A stretch of DNA of 64,000 bases from Nitrosomonas cryotolerans ATCC 49181 (GTDB lineage Bacteria; Pseudomonadota; Gammaproteobacteria; Burkholderiales; Nitrosomonadaceae): positions 2,250,116-2,314,115 of the forward strand of contig NZ_FSRO01000001.1 of the NCBI RefSeq assembly GCF_900143275.1. The letters run 5' to 3'. Below the pieces are notes generated by a model, which was not told where the DNA came from, made no database searches, and worked only from the letters and a program-made list of their open reading frames with translations. The first letter of the stretch is position 1. Each line of letters begins with the position of its first letter. Below are positions 10,861 through 20,268 of this stretch, piece by piece. Both the position numbers and the translations under genes were made by a program.

Positions 10861-10919
10861 ACGCCAAAATGCCTATCGTAAGCCGCCCTTGAATAACGCT
10901 GTGTAACGCAAAATTCATT

Positions 10920-10992
10920 ATTCTCAGGACGCATTCATGTGAGCCAAGTTCATACTCTGATTTATGGTCACGCAGCGACCTGAGAATTTTTT
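10920..10992 (+). terminator. Rho-independent terminator after the catalase-like gene
   Basis: The arms ATTCTCAGGACGC (10920-10932) and GCGACCTGAGAAT (10975-10987) pair over 13 positions with one mismatch, and a run of six T follows. The loop is long, about 42 bases, so folding efficiency is uncertain, but position and T-tract fit termination of the gene ending at 10860. Confidence 0.6.
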
Positions 10993-11374
10993 ATTAAATT
11001 AAACGACAAACCCATACTGTCATTTTCCCTATAGACTGCTCCCGTTTTTCAATACTGATTGCCACCTTTCCTCAACACTTAGTCTGCCAGCTGAGAAGAT
11101 AATGCGGACATCTGGCAGCCTTGACACCCTATTGCATACATTCCATAGACAGGGAATCATTTCATCACAGTTACCCACCTAGATTCTTTTCAAGTCTTCA
11201 CCGATATCTCAGCTAGGATAAAACTTTCATAATAAACAATATGTTATATATTAACATCCTGCGATCAGATTATGTGGCGCGATATTTGCTTATATGAAGA
11301 TGAAGTGTGCTAACCCCACAATTCGCGAGCAAGACCATAATAAGATGGGTTAACAACATATTTGGAGAGCAGGA
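10993..11374. other. Non-coding stretch before the small exported protein gene
   Basis: About 380 bp with no supported gene. It should contain the promoter for the 11375-13518 gene pair. The only notable structure is the inverted repeat at 11241-11257. Confidence 0.4.
11241..11257. promoter_or_regulatory. Candidate operator, 6-5-6 inverted repeat
   Basis: ATGTTA-TATAT-TAACAT is a perfect inverted repeat with a 5-bp AT spacer, about 118 bp upstream of the small exported protein gene. Such dyads often bind dimeric regulators. AT-rich palindromes also arise by chance, and no regulator gene is adjacent. Confidence 0.3.
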
Positions 11375-11653
11375 ATGCAAACACCATTTAAGAAAATAGT
11401 CACGATTACAACTACCATCGTGCTGACACTGGCTTACGGCAGTGCAAGCGCAGCCGATAACGCGGTCATCTTTGACGCTGCCACAACCAATAACAGCACC
11501 GGTAACGCCGCCAATATCAACTCCAGCGGGGCAGACAAGATTGTATCGATCTATCAGACAGGTAGCGACGACAGAACCGGAACCACAGAAAAGAATCAGG
11601 TGGTTGAGGAAGCAGACACCACATTGACTTTAAAAAGGAAGTTAATGTCATGA
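11375..11653 (+). CDS. Small exported protein of unknown function, coupled to the dihaem lipoprotein gene
   Basis: A 92-residue product with a clear signal peptide ending near ASA at residue 27. The mature part is rich in Asn, Thr, Ser and Asp (NNSTGNAANINSSG, IYQTGSDDRTG). The Q-x-G spacing faintly recalls curlin-type repeats, but only one unit is present. GGAGAG precedes the start. Its stop overlaps the start of the dihaem gene as ATGA, so the two are probably translationally coupled. No family is recognised. Confidence 0.6.
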   Translation: MQTPFKKIVTITTTIVLTLAYGSASAADNAVIFDAATTNNSTGNAANINSSGADKIVSIYQTGSDDRTGTTEKNQVVEEADTTLTLKRKLMS

Positions 11654-13518
11654 AAAAATTAAACTTAAATAAAGGCATAAGATACCAAAATACGTCTAAT
11701 TTTATTAAAAGGTCATCTATATTTTACATACTACCCCTTTTGCTCTTAATAGGTTGCGAAGGTGAGAAGGAAATAGCCCCTGAAAAAGAAGCTTCTCAGC
11801 AGGTTGATGTGATTACTTTTGAACAAGGTTGGACCCAGGATCAAAGGTTGGATTTTTACAATACGTCACAAGGTTCGCAATTAATTCCCTATTCCTGGTT
11901 TATGGCTCTGGAACAATCAGATACTGAAAATTTGTTCCGTGCCAAAGAAAATATTGAACAGCTGGGTTATATCCCTCAACAAAAAATTCCGGGTAGAAAT
12001 CCAGACGGACTGCCTATTGGGTTTGTTAAAGATGACATTAAGGAGGATTTCCTTTCTTCTGCCTTATACGCATCTCGCTTGTCATCCAGTGACGAAGCTA
12101 TTTATAAAGAATACAGAGAGTGGCTGGGTCTGACTTGCGCAGCTTGCCATACTTCCGAAATTACCCATAATAAGCAAACGCTGAGAATTGATGGTGGACC
12201 GCCAATGGCGGATTTTCAGACCATGATTAAAATGATGTCCAAGGCATTGACCGCAACAACCTCTGATGGCGATAAACTAGCTCGGTTCGCAAAGAATGTA
12301 CTGGCTGACGGAGGCTATAACGAAACCGAGCAGCAACGCTTAAAAGCGGAAGTTATCGCTTACACTGCCTGGTTAAACAATTATATTCAGATCAATTACC
12401 ACGGCGCAATGCCTTATGGCTATGGGCGACTAGACGCATTTGGGGCTATCTTAAATCGCGTGACAGCAAGCTTTACCGGCATTGAGGACAATGCCACACC
12501 GTCCAATGCACCAGTCAGCTACCCTTTCCTATGGAATACTTCCCAACTCAGTTGGGTGCAATGGAACGGATCAGCCAATAATCATATTAGCCGTAATGTC
12601 GGTGAGGTTTCCGGTGTTTTTGCTCATACGATTGTGGATACCCCTAATGATGACGAACGCTTTTATTCCTCCGCAAAGATCGTTAATCTGGATCAGTTAG
12701 AACAGTTAATGAGCAAACTGGATTCGCCAAAATGGGGCGCGCCACTCCCTGCAATTGATGCTACCAAGGCAGCAAAAGGTGAGGCATTATTTGCGGCGAA
12801 TTGTGTGATGTGTCATAGCATCCGTGATAAAAATGGCGAATTCCCGATGACTGCTCCTAACCAGTATGATAAACAGTTCATCAAGATAACCAGAGTGGGC
12901 CTGCCTAAAATTGGTACTGATCCGCTGATGGCGGGGAACTTTGTAAATCCGGTTTTTAATGTTGATCCAGGTGTTATGCGCGAGTATCTCCCCCCTGAAG
13001 ATCAGGATAAACCCAAGGTAGCGCGAGCTAAAGTGCTATCAGCCGTTGTCGGTAATGTTATCTATAATAGATTGGCCGCGTCTAATCCGAAACTTAGCCA
13101 CGCTGAGATAATGAGTCTGATCCTCGAACTGGGCGGCTTTTATACTGAAACTATTAAACCAGAAGAATTGCTAGCTTATAAAGCAAGGCCATTAAACGGC
13201 GTTTGGGCGACAGCACCTTATTTGCATAATGGATCCGTATCCAGTTTATATCAACTGCTATTGTCAGATACTGAACGTGAAAAATCCTTTTATGTCGGTA
13301 GTAGAGAACTAGATACCAAACAAGTGGGGTTTGAGCCAAATCAAGACGGCAACAGCTTCTTGTTTAATACCGTTGACAAACAGGGTAAACCAATTCCCGG
13401 TAATAGTAATCTAGGCCATAGCGGACCAAATTATACCCAAACTCAGGAAGGTGGTGAATGGCGGGATTATACGAGTGAGGAGCGCTATCAGCTAATCGAG
13501 TATATGAAAACGCTATAA
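11650..13518 (+). CDS. RoxA/MauG-like dihaem cytochrome c lipoprotein (1)
   Basis: A 622-residue protein with a lipoprotein signal (LLLLIGC, Cys36). There are two c-type haem sites: CAACH at about residue 163 and CVMCH at about residue 385. The C-terminal part has LNGVWATAPYLHNGSVSSLYQLL, the signature of the RoxA rubber-oxygenase and dihaem peroxidase group. Relatives use a haem to activate oxygen or peroxide against hydrophobic substrates. A paralogue follows at 13600, and a catalase-like gene lies upstream. It probably acts in the periplasm, anchored to a membrane. Substrate unknown. Confidence 0.85.
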   Translation: MKKLNLNKGIRYQNTSNFIKRSSIFYILPLLLLIGCEGEKEIAPEKEASQQVDVITFEQGWTQDQRLDFYNTSQGSQLIPYSWFMALEQSDTENLFRAKENIEQLGYIPQQKIPGRNPDGLPIGFVKDDIKEDFLSSALYASRLSSSDEAIYKEYREWLGLTCAACHTSEITHNKQTLRIDGGPPMADFQTMIKMMSKALTATTSDGDKLARFAKNVLADGGYNETEQQRLKAEVIAYTAWLNNYIQINYHGAMPYGYGRLDAFGAILNRVTASFTGIEDNATPSNAPVSYPFLWNTSQLSWVQWNGSANNHISRNVGEVSGVFAHTIVDTPNDDERFYSSAKIVNLDQLEQLMSKLDSPKWGAPLPAIDATKAAKGEALFAANCVMCHSIRDKNGEFPMTAPNQYDKQFIKITRVGLPKIGTDPLMAGNFVNPVFNVDPGVMREYLPPEDQDKPKVARAKVLSAVVGNVIYNRLAASNPKLSHAEIMSLILELGGFYTETIKPEELLAYKARPLNGVWATAPYLHNGSVSSLYQLLLSDTEREKSFYVGSRELDTKQVGFEPNQDGNSFLFNTVDKQGKPIPGNSNLGHSGPNYTQTQEGGEWRDYTSEERYQLIEYMKTL

Positions 13519-13532
13519 ATTTTGCTGTTGAG

Positions 13533-13568
13533 AACAAATGGTGATGACTAAAGTCACCATTTGTTTTT
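13533..13568 (+). terminator. Rho-independent terminator between the two dihaem genes
   Basis: A perfect 12-bp stem, AACAAATGGTGA with TCACCATTTGTT, a 9-base loop and a following T-run. It lies just after the stop of the first dihaem gene and 32 bp before the start of the second, so the second gene may have its own promoter or depend on read-through. Confidence 0.85.
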
Positions 13569-13599
13569 CCTGAATAAAAACAAATCGTAGGGTTTAATC

Positions 13600-15432
13600 A
13601 TGAATAAATTACACGGTATTCTTATAGTCCTGGTGCTGATGATTAGTGCCTGCGATGGGGACAAAGCCGAAAAGGAATCCTCATCTAAAACCACCGTCGT
13701 AACGACGCCGGTGGCATCAGAAAATGCCTGGCATAAGTTGCAGCAACAGCGGCAACAACAACTCGATCAATACCTGGTACAACAGCAGGTGGCCTACCGC
13801 TGGTTTGCTGATTTTCCACTTGGAATTAACGATGGCGTTCCTTTTATCATCCTTAAACTCTTACCCAAGATAGCACCCGAATTATGGGGCAGTAACGAAA
13901 ATTTTCTGGATGTTATCGGTCTGCATCTGGATGAACGTATACCGGATTACCCAATTGCCCGCGGCATTGGTTGGAGCGGCCTGGCGCGCGACGAACCCAA
14001 TGGGGCTGTTGACTATGCTTCGTTTACCTGCGGCGCATGTCACATTGGCAGAGTAAGAACGGACGAAGGCATGGCTTATATCGATGGCGGCGTGAACGCA
14101 CATTTTAATTTGCCACAATATCGGGTTAGAGCCAGTGAGACGATAGCAAAAATTGTCGGCGATGCGAATGACCAGGAAGAAAAGATTAAGCGCATGACCA
14201 AAGCGGTTATTGCCGCATTAGATCAAGTTCACACGAATGATAAAAACTATTTTTATCGAAATTATCAATTAGGTGACAAAGTATTTGATGCAGAATACGA
14301 AGCCAACCAGGTCGCATTATTCAAACAAAATGCCCCCGCCATCATTGCGAAATTCATGGGGCGCACTGAACTGGAATTTCAGGCATTTGCGGCCTTACTG
14401 GAGAAGAATTACAACGGGTTTGAAGCAGAAATGCTGAATGGTTTTGGCGGGATGGCTGATGCAACCGGTATTAGCACTTCTTTTGGCTATGTGGTTAAGC
14501 GTGATGTTAAAAAAGATCCTGCTGCCAACCCCGAAACCGATCTTCCCCCAACGCAAGGCATAACTGATTTCATGGCGGTTTGGGAGCAAGGTAAACGCAA
14601 AGTTAGCTGGTCCGATGATCACAAGCAATTAATCAATGGTGGTGGACAATGGAACGGCAATATACCCATTCCCATGTTCAGAAACCTGGCGGCTGAATTA
14701 ACAATGGGTTTTGGCCCAGAAACGGATGTGCGCGTAGCAGCTTTCGCTCAAGAATTATTGGAAAACTTACCTGCGCCGGCTTATCCTTTCGCGGTCGATA
14801 TGAATCAAGCCGAAAAAGGCAAAGGCTTGTATCAACAGCACTGCGCTGACTGTCACCGATCACATAATGGCACGGTCTATGAAACATTGGGCACAGATAA
14901 AGGCCGGGCTCAAGTTGCCAGTGAAGCTATTACTGCCAGCGGTCGAGAGGGATTTACGGCAATCTGTTCGCCAGACACAGCTATCGACATGCCACAGGGT
15001 ACAGTCACGCCTTGTGCCGAGTTTGAGGGGGTATCTTTAGTTGGTAAAGCAGAATTTGCCATGATGGATCCGGCGCTGCATGATGGTTATAATGCCCTGC
15101 CCTTGGGCGGTATCTGGGCTCAGGCACCCTATTTACACAATGGATCAGTTCCCACCATGTATCACTTGCTGGTTCCAAATGAGCGCCCGGCTGCTTTCAT
15201 GAAAAGTCGCCTGGATTATGACCAGGAATTACTCGGCTTCTCCTGGAGAATTAACAGCGAAGCAGCGCAGACGGAAGAAGAGGGTTATCGATATGATACC
15301 AGGGCCGTTAAAGTATTCTCGAATGCAGGTCATGATAAGGACATCACTATTAAAGGGGTTACCTATAAACTAGATTGGTCTAACGATAAAGAGGGCGCAA
15401 TGGCAATTATTGAATTCATGAAGACCCTCTGA
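13600..15432 (+). CDS. RoxA/MauG-like dihaem cytochrome c lipoprotein (2)
   Basis: A 610-residue paralogue of the preceding protein. The signal peptide ends in the lipobox MISAC. Haem sites are CGACH at about residue 144 and CADCH at about residue 415. LPLGGIWAQAPYLHNGSVPT and MYHLL match the RoxA-like C-terminal signature more closely than in the first paralogue. The long central insertions differ between the two, so they are old duplicates or separate acquisitions. It may partner with the first protein or the catalase-like protein in periplasmic oxidation. Confidence 0.85.
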   Translation: MNKLHGILIVLVLMISACDGDKAEKESSSKTTVVTTPVASENAWHKLQQQRQQQLDQYLVQQQVAYRWFADFPLGINDGVPFIILKLLPKIAPELWGSNENFLDVIGLHLDERIPDYPIARGIGWSGLARDEPNGAVDYASFTCGACHIGRVRTDEGMAYIDGGVNAHFNLPQYRVRASETIAKIVGDANDQEEKIKRMTKAVIAALDQVHTNDKNYFYRNYQLGDKVFDAEYEANQVALFKQNAPAIIAKFMGRTELEFQAFAALLEKNYNGFEAEMLNGFGGMADATGISTSFGYVVKRDVKKDPAANPETDLPPTQGITDFMAVWEQGKRKVSWSDDHKQLINGGGQWNGNIPIPMFRNLAAELTMGFGPETDVRVAAFAQELLENLPAPAYPFAVDMNQAEKGKGLYQQHCADCHRSHNGTVYETLGTDKGRAQVASEAITASGREGFTAICSPDTAIDMPQGTVTPCAEFEGVSLVGKAEFAMMDPALHDGYNALPLGGIWAQAPYLHNGSVPTMYHLLVPNERPAAFMKSRLDYDQELLGFSWRINSEAAQTEEEGYRYDTRAVKVFSNAGHDKDITIKGVTYKLDWSNDKEGAMAIIEFMKTL

Positions 15433-15600
15433 ACAAAAGAGACAATTCCCAGTCATAGCAGGGTATTTATCTATTAACCAAGGTTTCGCTTGGCGGGGGC
15501 AGGATGCGCGAACATTAGGGTAAGGTCTTGTGTTTTACTATCAAAAGACAAGACTTGACCCCATTATTCTCACGACCATGTATCCGCCAAGAATCGCACA

Positions 15601-15756
15601 ACGCAATTCAAATTCGCGTGTATCGAATGTGGGTACGCAGAAAATGCAGACCTCAACGCGGCCATCAATATTCCAAGGGCAGGGCATGCCCAGCTCGCCT
15701 GCCAAGTGAACGATGCAACAATGTCGTTAGCAACAGGAACGCACCGCTGTCTTTAG
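15601..15756 (+). pseudogene. tnpB: C-terminal remnant of another TnpB (IS605 type)
   Basis: The frame reads FKFACIECGYAENADLNAAI and continues NIPRAGHAQLACQV to a TAG at 15754. This is the zinc-ribbon half and the last RuvC aspartate (NADLNAA) of a TnpB. The typical element end GGAGGATGTCAA follows at about 15762-15773. No N-terminal part is present upstream, so the element is a stub. It is of a different subtype from the complete copy at 59975. Confidence 0.75.
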
Positions 15757-16134
15757 GCGAGGGAGGATGTCAAAGACGCTGTCTTCAGCTTCGCTATCAA
15801 ATTTCATATTTCCATTTTCTCCTCAGTGTATGGATACCTTTTCCGCCAAAAATGAATGAGTCAGGCAACAGAAATAAGGTAATAGCCTGTCACCCCTTCT
15901 GAACGGCAGCCTGCATTTTCCCAGCTTGTCCACCCATTCCAGCTCACATTACATCAACCAGTTTTTTCTTCCCTGCCTCATTCAATATTTCATGATCCAA
16001 TGCGCTGTCAGCCCATGCGCATGCCCCTGCGACAATTTGTCGCGCGACAATTTGTCACATTCCCAATCAGGTTAATTTGATTTAAATTTCACGCCATCCA
16101 ATAACGATACAAGTTTTATGTACGTCCGAATCTG
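15757..16134. other. Non-coding stretch upstream of the TonB receptor gene
   Basis: About 380 bp with the tail of the tnpB remnant at the left and a tandem near-palindrome at 16029-16056. No obvious Fur box was seen. Confidence 0.4.
16029..16056. promoter_or_regulatory. Tandem near-palindromic repeat, candidate operator of the receptor gene
   Basis: GCGACAATTTGTC occurs twice, separated by GC. Each unit is nearly its own reverse complement, with only the central base breaking symmetry. It lies about 80 bp upstream of the first possible start of the TonB-dependent receptor. Two stacked dyads at this place look like a repressor or activator site; the regulator is unknown. Confidence 0.4.
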
Positions 16135-18249
16135 ATGGAAGAACATACCCACCCTGTTCTATCAAAGTCAGCAAACGATCTAAAGCTTGAGAATAAGGCA
16201 CATAGTATTGAAATGAACGTAAGAAGATACAGTGTAAAAGAATATGTAGTATTGACAATAATCGCTGCGACTACGTCTCCTTTGCTTGCTACTGAGTTAC
16301 CTCCAACAACAACACCTCGTTCAACTATTGAAGAGGGCAACACGGCTACCAGCGAATCCGTTATAAAGAGCAAGCAGTCACCAACAACCCCGTCGATTCA
16401 CCTCGCTCCGATGGAGATAACAGCCAATCCCATTATCGATCAAATTCAGGTTGATCCGTTCTCAGCTACATCAGCAGTGGTCAAGGCAGATCAACTACGC
16501 GATCAGAATGCATTTGATCTGGCTACCGCACTGCGGCGCACGCCTGGTGTGCAGATATCCCGTTACAACCCAGTTGGCGGCTTTGGCGGTGATCAAGGTG
16601 GGGCTGTTTATATTCGTGGCATGGGCGCAGGTCGGCCAGGCAGCGAAATTATGACTTATGTAGATGGTATTCCCATCTTTATGGGTGTGTGGAATCACCC
16701 CTTACTGGATTTACTGCCTGTTAACGGCATGCAATCCATCACTGTATACAAAAGCCCACAGCCTCATATTAATGGCAATAATTTTGCTTCAATTAATCTC
16801 GAAACAAAACAGGCTTATCAAGAGGGCACACTGATCAATGCCAGAGTCTCAGGTGGCTATTTCGGAACCTTTATCGAACAAGCAGACTTGGTCGGCCGCA
16901 GCGGAAATATATCGTATATGCTGGCACAGGGTCATGCGCAATCGAATGGACATCGGCGGAATGCGGATGGTGAATTGAATAATGTAATGGGGCGTGTCAG
17001 CATGCAATTAGACCCGCATTGGTCAATTGGCACCGGTTTTATTTTTGTCGACAACAAAGCTCTTGATCCAGGTGATAATCGACTACCCAGCGTAGCGGTT
17101 GCCCCGAAATATGAAACACAATCCGGTATGTCATACGCTTTTGTATCACATAACCACGACCGGTGGCAGGGTGATCTACGTGTCTACCATAATCGAGGTG
17201 AAGGTAACTGGTTAAGACAAGGCGGCATCGAAGGCAATCACTTCAACAATTTTCAAACAACCGGCGTGCGCTGGAAAGAAGTATTCTCGCCCTGGCAAGG
17301 TGGCACCATTACTGCCGGACTGGACAGTGATCGGGTTTCCGGTGATTCGCGATTTAACCGTATCGCGCCGGCTCCGCAGGATAAGGTTAATCTGCCTACT
17401 TTTCGGGTAACGTCACCCTATTTTTCTTTGAGCCAGCAGTACGCCGTCCATGAGGATTGGCTGCTGGTGCCTTCGTTCGGTGTCCGCGTCTACAATCACA
17501 GTGAGTTCGCAACCAAGACTGCACCCCATTTTGGCCTGTCATTGATTTCCGAACACATCACACTATTCAGTAATGTATCGCGCGGCATTCACTATCCAGG
17601 ACTCGAAGCACCGCTGCTTGCACATTTAATGCCGCCACTGAGGGATACGTGGAAACAGCTTTCCGCAGAAGAGCTCAGTCATGCCGAAGTCGGCATAAAG
17701 CTGACGCCTTTTAATACAACGCAAATTGATGTGAGTCTATTTATTGATCATGTGAAAAATCGATATATTTTTGGTTTTCCTCCGAATATTCCACCGCCAC
17801 CTCAATTCTTAAATCTGGGCGCTTATACCGTTCGGGGTGCCGAGTTCTCACTCAGACAGGATATTACCCGGAACTGGTCCCTGTTTGGCAGCCTGACCTT
17901 GCTTGACCCCAGTATCGATAATTTACCTTATGCGCCAAGTAGAGCGGTTACAGCGGGGATTAATGGCCAGGTTGGCCCCCTTCGCTTGACAGTAGACACA
18001 CAATATCAATCCAGCGTATTGGCATTGAGTCGCGCACGCAATCCGGCCTTTTCCAATACAGAAAAGGTAGATTCATTCGTCATCATGAATGCACGGGTTG
18101 CTTACCCATTAGCCATGCTAGGCAAACAGGGAGAAGTCTTTGTGGCCGCGGAAAACCTGCTTAACGAGCACTATGCTTATCGTTCCGGATATCCCATGCC
18201 CGGACGCTGGGGTCAAATCGGCTTCTCTGTCAGTTTGAATCTTATATAA
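16135..18249 (+). CDS. TonB-dependent outer-membrane receptor
   Basis: A 704-residue receptor for energised uptake of a metal complex or other large solute. After a signal region, a TonB-box-like PMEITANPI is followed by a plug domain (LRRTPGVQI, VYIRGMG, IMTYVDGIP, VYKSP) and a beta-barrel ending in GRWGQIGFSVSLNL. Met27 at 16213 gives a better signal peptide (MNVRRYSVKEYVVLTIIAA) and may be the true start. It heads a gene set with MoeZ, JAMM and ThiS-like proteins, so its ligand is probably a metal-thiocarboxylate complex (inference). It could also serve another siderophore. Confidence 0.88.
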   Translation: MEEHTHPVLSKSANDLKLENKAHSIEMNVRRYSVKEYVVLTIIAATTSPLLATELPPTTTPRSTIEEGNTATSESVIKSKQSPTTPSIHLAPMEITANPIIDQIQVDPFSATSAVVKADQLRDQNAFDLATALRRTPGVQISRYNPVGGFGGDQGGAVYIRGMGAGRPGSEIMTYVDGIPIFMGVWNHPLLDLLPVNGMQSITVYKSPQPHINGNNFASINLETKQAYQEGTLINARVSGGYFGTFIEQADLVGRSGNISYMLAQGHAQSNGHRRNADGELNNVMGRVSMQLDPHWSIGTGFIFVDNKALDPGDNRLPSVAVAPKYETQSGMSYAFVSHNHDRWQGDLRVYHNRGEGNWLRQGGIEGNHFNNFQTTGVRWKEVFSPWQGGTITAGLDSDRVSGDSRFNRIAPAPQDKVNLPTFRVTSPYFSLSQQYAVHEDWLLVPSFGVRVYNHSEFATKTAPHFGLSLISEHITLFSNVSRGIHYPGLEAPLLAHLMPPLRDTWKQLSAEELSHAEVGIKLTPFNTTQIDVSLFIDHVKNRYIFGFPPNIPPPPQFLNLGAYTVRGAEFSLRQDITRNWSLFGSLTLLDPSIDNLPYAPSRAVTAGINGQVGPLRLTVDTQYQSSVLALSRARNPAFSNTEKVDSFVIMNARVAYPLAMLGKQGEVFVAAENLLNEHYAYRSGYPMPGRWGQIGFSVSLNLI

Positions 18250-18406
18250 AAAGCGGAATTGATACGGACATGATGCCTGATTCTCTTCGCATGTATTTCG
18301 ATACACATAGGATTTATCCTGTTTGTTTTGTCAGTCCCAGCATCACTCGCAAGTCAAGTTGCCAATTGAAGTGAAGTAATCATTTAATTTAAAAATGGAG
18401 TATCTG

Positions 18407-19573
18407 ATGCAATTACCCCCATTAGTCGATCCAGCAGCAGATTTAAGTAAAAATGAAATTGTACGGTACAGTCGCCATTTATTGATTCCTGAAGTCGGTC
18501 TGGAAGGACAGAAGCGTCTTAAGAACAGTAAGGTTCTAGTCATCGGTGCCGGTGGCCTGGGCTCGCCAGCCCTCTTATATCTGGCTGCGGCCGGTGTCGG
18601 TACGCTGGGAATTATTGATTTCGATAGGGTCGATGAATCAAATCTGCAAAGACAGATTATTCACGGGCAATCCGATATTGGCAGATTAAAGTCAGAAAGT
18701 GCACGGGATACGATTAAGGCATTAAATCCCTATGTTCTCGTACAACTACACAGTGAGCGACTTGAAGCGGCCAATGCCGCAGCCATCATATCGGGCTATG
18801 ACCTGATAGTGGATGGAACAGATAATTTTGCAACACGTTATCTTGTTAATGATGCCTGTGTATTAGCAGGAAAACCTTATGTCTGGGGTTCTATTTTCCG
18901 GTTCGAGGGACAGGTTTCTGTCTTCTGGGAGAATGCGCCAGGTGGCGTGGGATTGAATTATCGCGATTTATATCCTGAGCCCCCTCCAGCAGGAATGGCC
19001 CCTTCTTGTGCGGAAGGCGGTGTACTGGGCATTCTTTGCGCTTCAATCGGAGCCATGATGGCAACAGAAGCTATCAAATTAATCACCGGATTAGGCGAAA
19101 CACTGCTGGGTCGACTGGCTGTCTATGACGCGCTTGATATGAACTACCGATTTATTCCGCTTCGTCCGGCACCGGTGAGAACGCCTATCACTCAATTAAT
19201 TGACTATCAAGCATTCTGTGGATTACAGCCATCACCACCCCACTCTGATGTGCCGGTGATTAGTGCGCGAGAACTTAAGACTATGCAAGAAAGCGGCACG
19301 AATCTACAGCTTATTGATGTACGCGGAATCGAAGAATGGAACATCGTCCATATCGAAGGCGCCACCCATATTCCAAAGCATAAAATAATGTCTGAAGCAA
19401 TATTAGCGAATATGAATCAGGAAGGTCTCATTGTCCTCCAATGCAAAATGGGGGCACGCTCTCGAGATGTTCTGATCGAAATGCAAAAACAAGGCTTTAC
19501 GAATGTCAAAAGCCTGGAAGGCGGAATTCTGGCATGGATAAAAGACGTTGATCCCTCACTGCCCAGCTACTGA
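18407..19573 (+). CDS. moeZ: MoeZ-like sulfur-carrier adenylyltransferase with rhodanese domain
   Basis: A 388-residue E1-like enzyme. The N-terminal ThiF/MoeB domain has YSRHLLIPEVGLEGQKRL, the nucleotide motif VIGAGGLGSPALLYLAAAG, and TDNFATRYLVND. A C-terminal rhodanese domain carries the active Cys in LQCKMGARSRD. Such proteins adenylate the C-terminal Gly of a ThiS/MoaD-like carrier and transfer sulfur to form a thiocarboxylate. The start at 18407 gives the family opening LPPLVDPAADLS and has GGAG upstream. Equivalents are QbsC and the MoeZ-like Pdt protein. Here it neighbours a JAMM protease and a carrier protein. Confidence 0.93.
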   Translation: MQLPPLVDPAADLSKNEIVRYSRHLLIPEVGLEGQKRLKNSKVLVIGAGGLGSPALLYLAAAGVGTLGIIDFDRVDESNLQRQIIHGQSDIGRLKSESARDTIKALNPYVLVQLHSERLEAANAAAIISGYDLIVDGTDNFATRYLVNDACVLAGKPYVWGSIFRFEGQVSVFWENAPGGVGLNYRDLYPEPPPAGMAPSCAEGGVLGILCASIGAMMATEAIKLITGLGETLLGRLAVYDALDMNYRFIPLRPAPVRTPITQLIDYQAFCGLQPSPPHSDVPVISARELKTMQESGTNLQLIDVRGIEEWNIVHIEGATHIPKHKIMSEAILANMNQEGLIVLQCKMGARSRDVLIEMQKQGFTNVKSLEGGILAWIKDVDPSLPSY

Positions 19574-19735
19574 ACGAATAATGCGGCCGATTGATTCTTA
19601 TAACCCGCATTTATGTTTCATCAGGTTCTTGAATTTTTTAAAACGACACTTTTGAATGCGCCCTTTTAAACCAATAGCAATGGTTTGTTTGAGTAAGAAA
19701 ATCTTTAGCTATTTAACTTCCAGGAGATCAGAAAT

Positions 19736-20176
19736 ATGCTGACAATACATACGAAACTAGTGAATGCAATGATCGCTCAGGCACGGCAGGATCATCCCAT
19801 CGAAACCTGCGGGATTATTGCCGGTCCCGTCAAATCCAATCTTCCACTACGACTGATTCCCATGCGCAATATTGCACAATCGGAAGATTTCTTTGAATTC
19901 GATTCGCAGCAGCAGCTACAAGTCTGGAGAGAAATGGAACAGCGCGATGAAGAGCCAATCGTTATCTACCATTCCCATACGCATTCACAGGCATACCCCA
20001 GTCATACCGATGTTCAATATGCCACTGAGCCTCAAGCCCACTACATCATTATTTCGACTGATCAAACTTATGAAGACGAAATACGCAGTTTTCGTATTGT
20101 AGAGAAAATGGTGATTGAAGAACGGGTCAGAATAGTCAAAACATATCAGTCTGATCTGGAATTGATGTTGGCCTGA
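19736..20176 (+). CDS. JAMM/M67 metalloprotease that trims the sulfur carrier
   Basis: A 146-residue JAB1/MPN+ metalloprotease. The full JAMM signature is present: Glu23, then H79-x-H81-x7-S89-x2-D92. Relatives (Mec+, QbsD) cut extra residues from the C-terminus of a small sulfur carrier so that Gly-Gly becomes terminal, or release product from it. It lies between the MoeZ-like gene and the carrier gene. In this locus the carrier already ends in Gly-Gly, so a role in release or regulation is also possible. Confidence 0.9.
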   Translation: MLTIHTKLVNAMIAQARQDHPIETCGIIAGPVKSNLPLRLIPMRNIAQSEDFFEFDSQQQLQVWREMEQRDEEPIVIYHSHTHSQAYPSHTDVQYATEPQAHYIIISTDQTYEDEIRSFRIVEKMVIEERVRIVKTYQSDLELMLA

Positions 20177-20268
20177 TGCTTACGACAGACTAAACAGGCC
20201 ATTCCACACCACTCTTTTTGTTTTATTAAAACGCTACATTACGCCTATTTTTTGAAAAAGGAGCAAGC

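Noticed and set aside
15528-15902. 124-codon frame across the tnpB stub
   Set aside because: The protein is in a different frame from the TnpB remnant and shows no family similarity.
15757-16134. Fur box upstream of the TonB receptor gene
   Set aside because: No sequence close to the GATAATGATAATC consensus was found; only the GCGACAATTTGTC repeats stand out.
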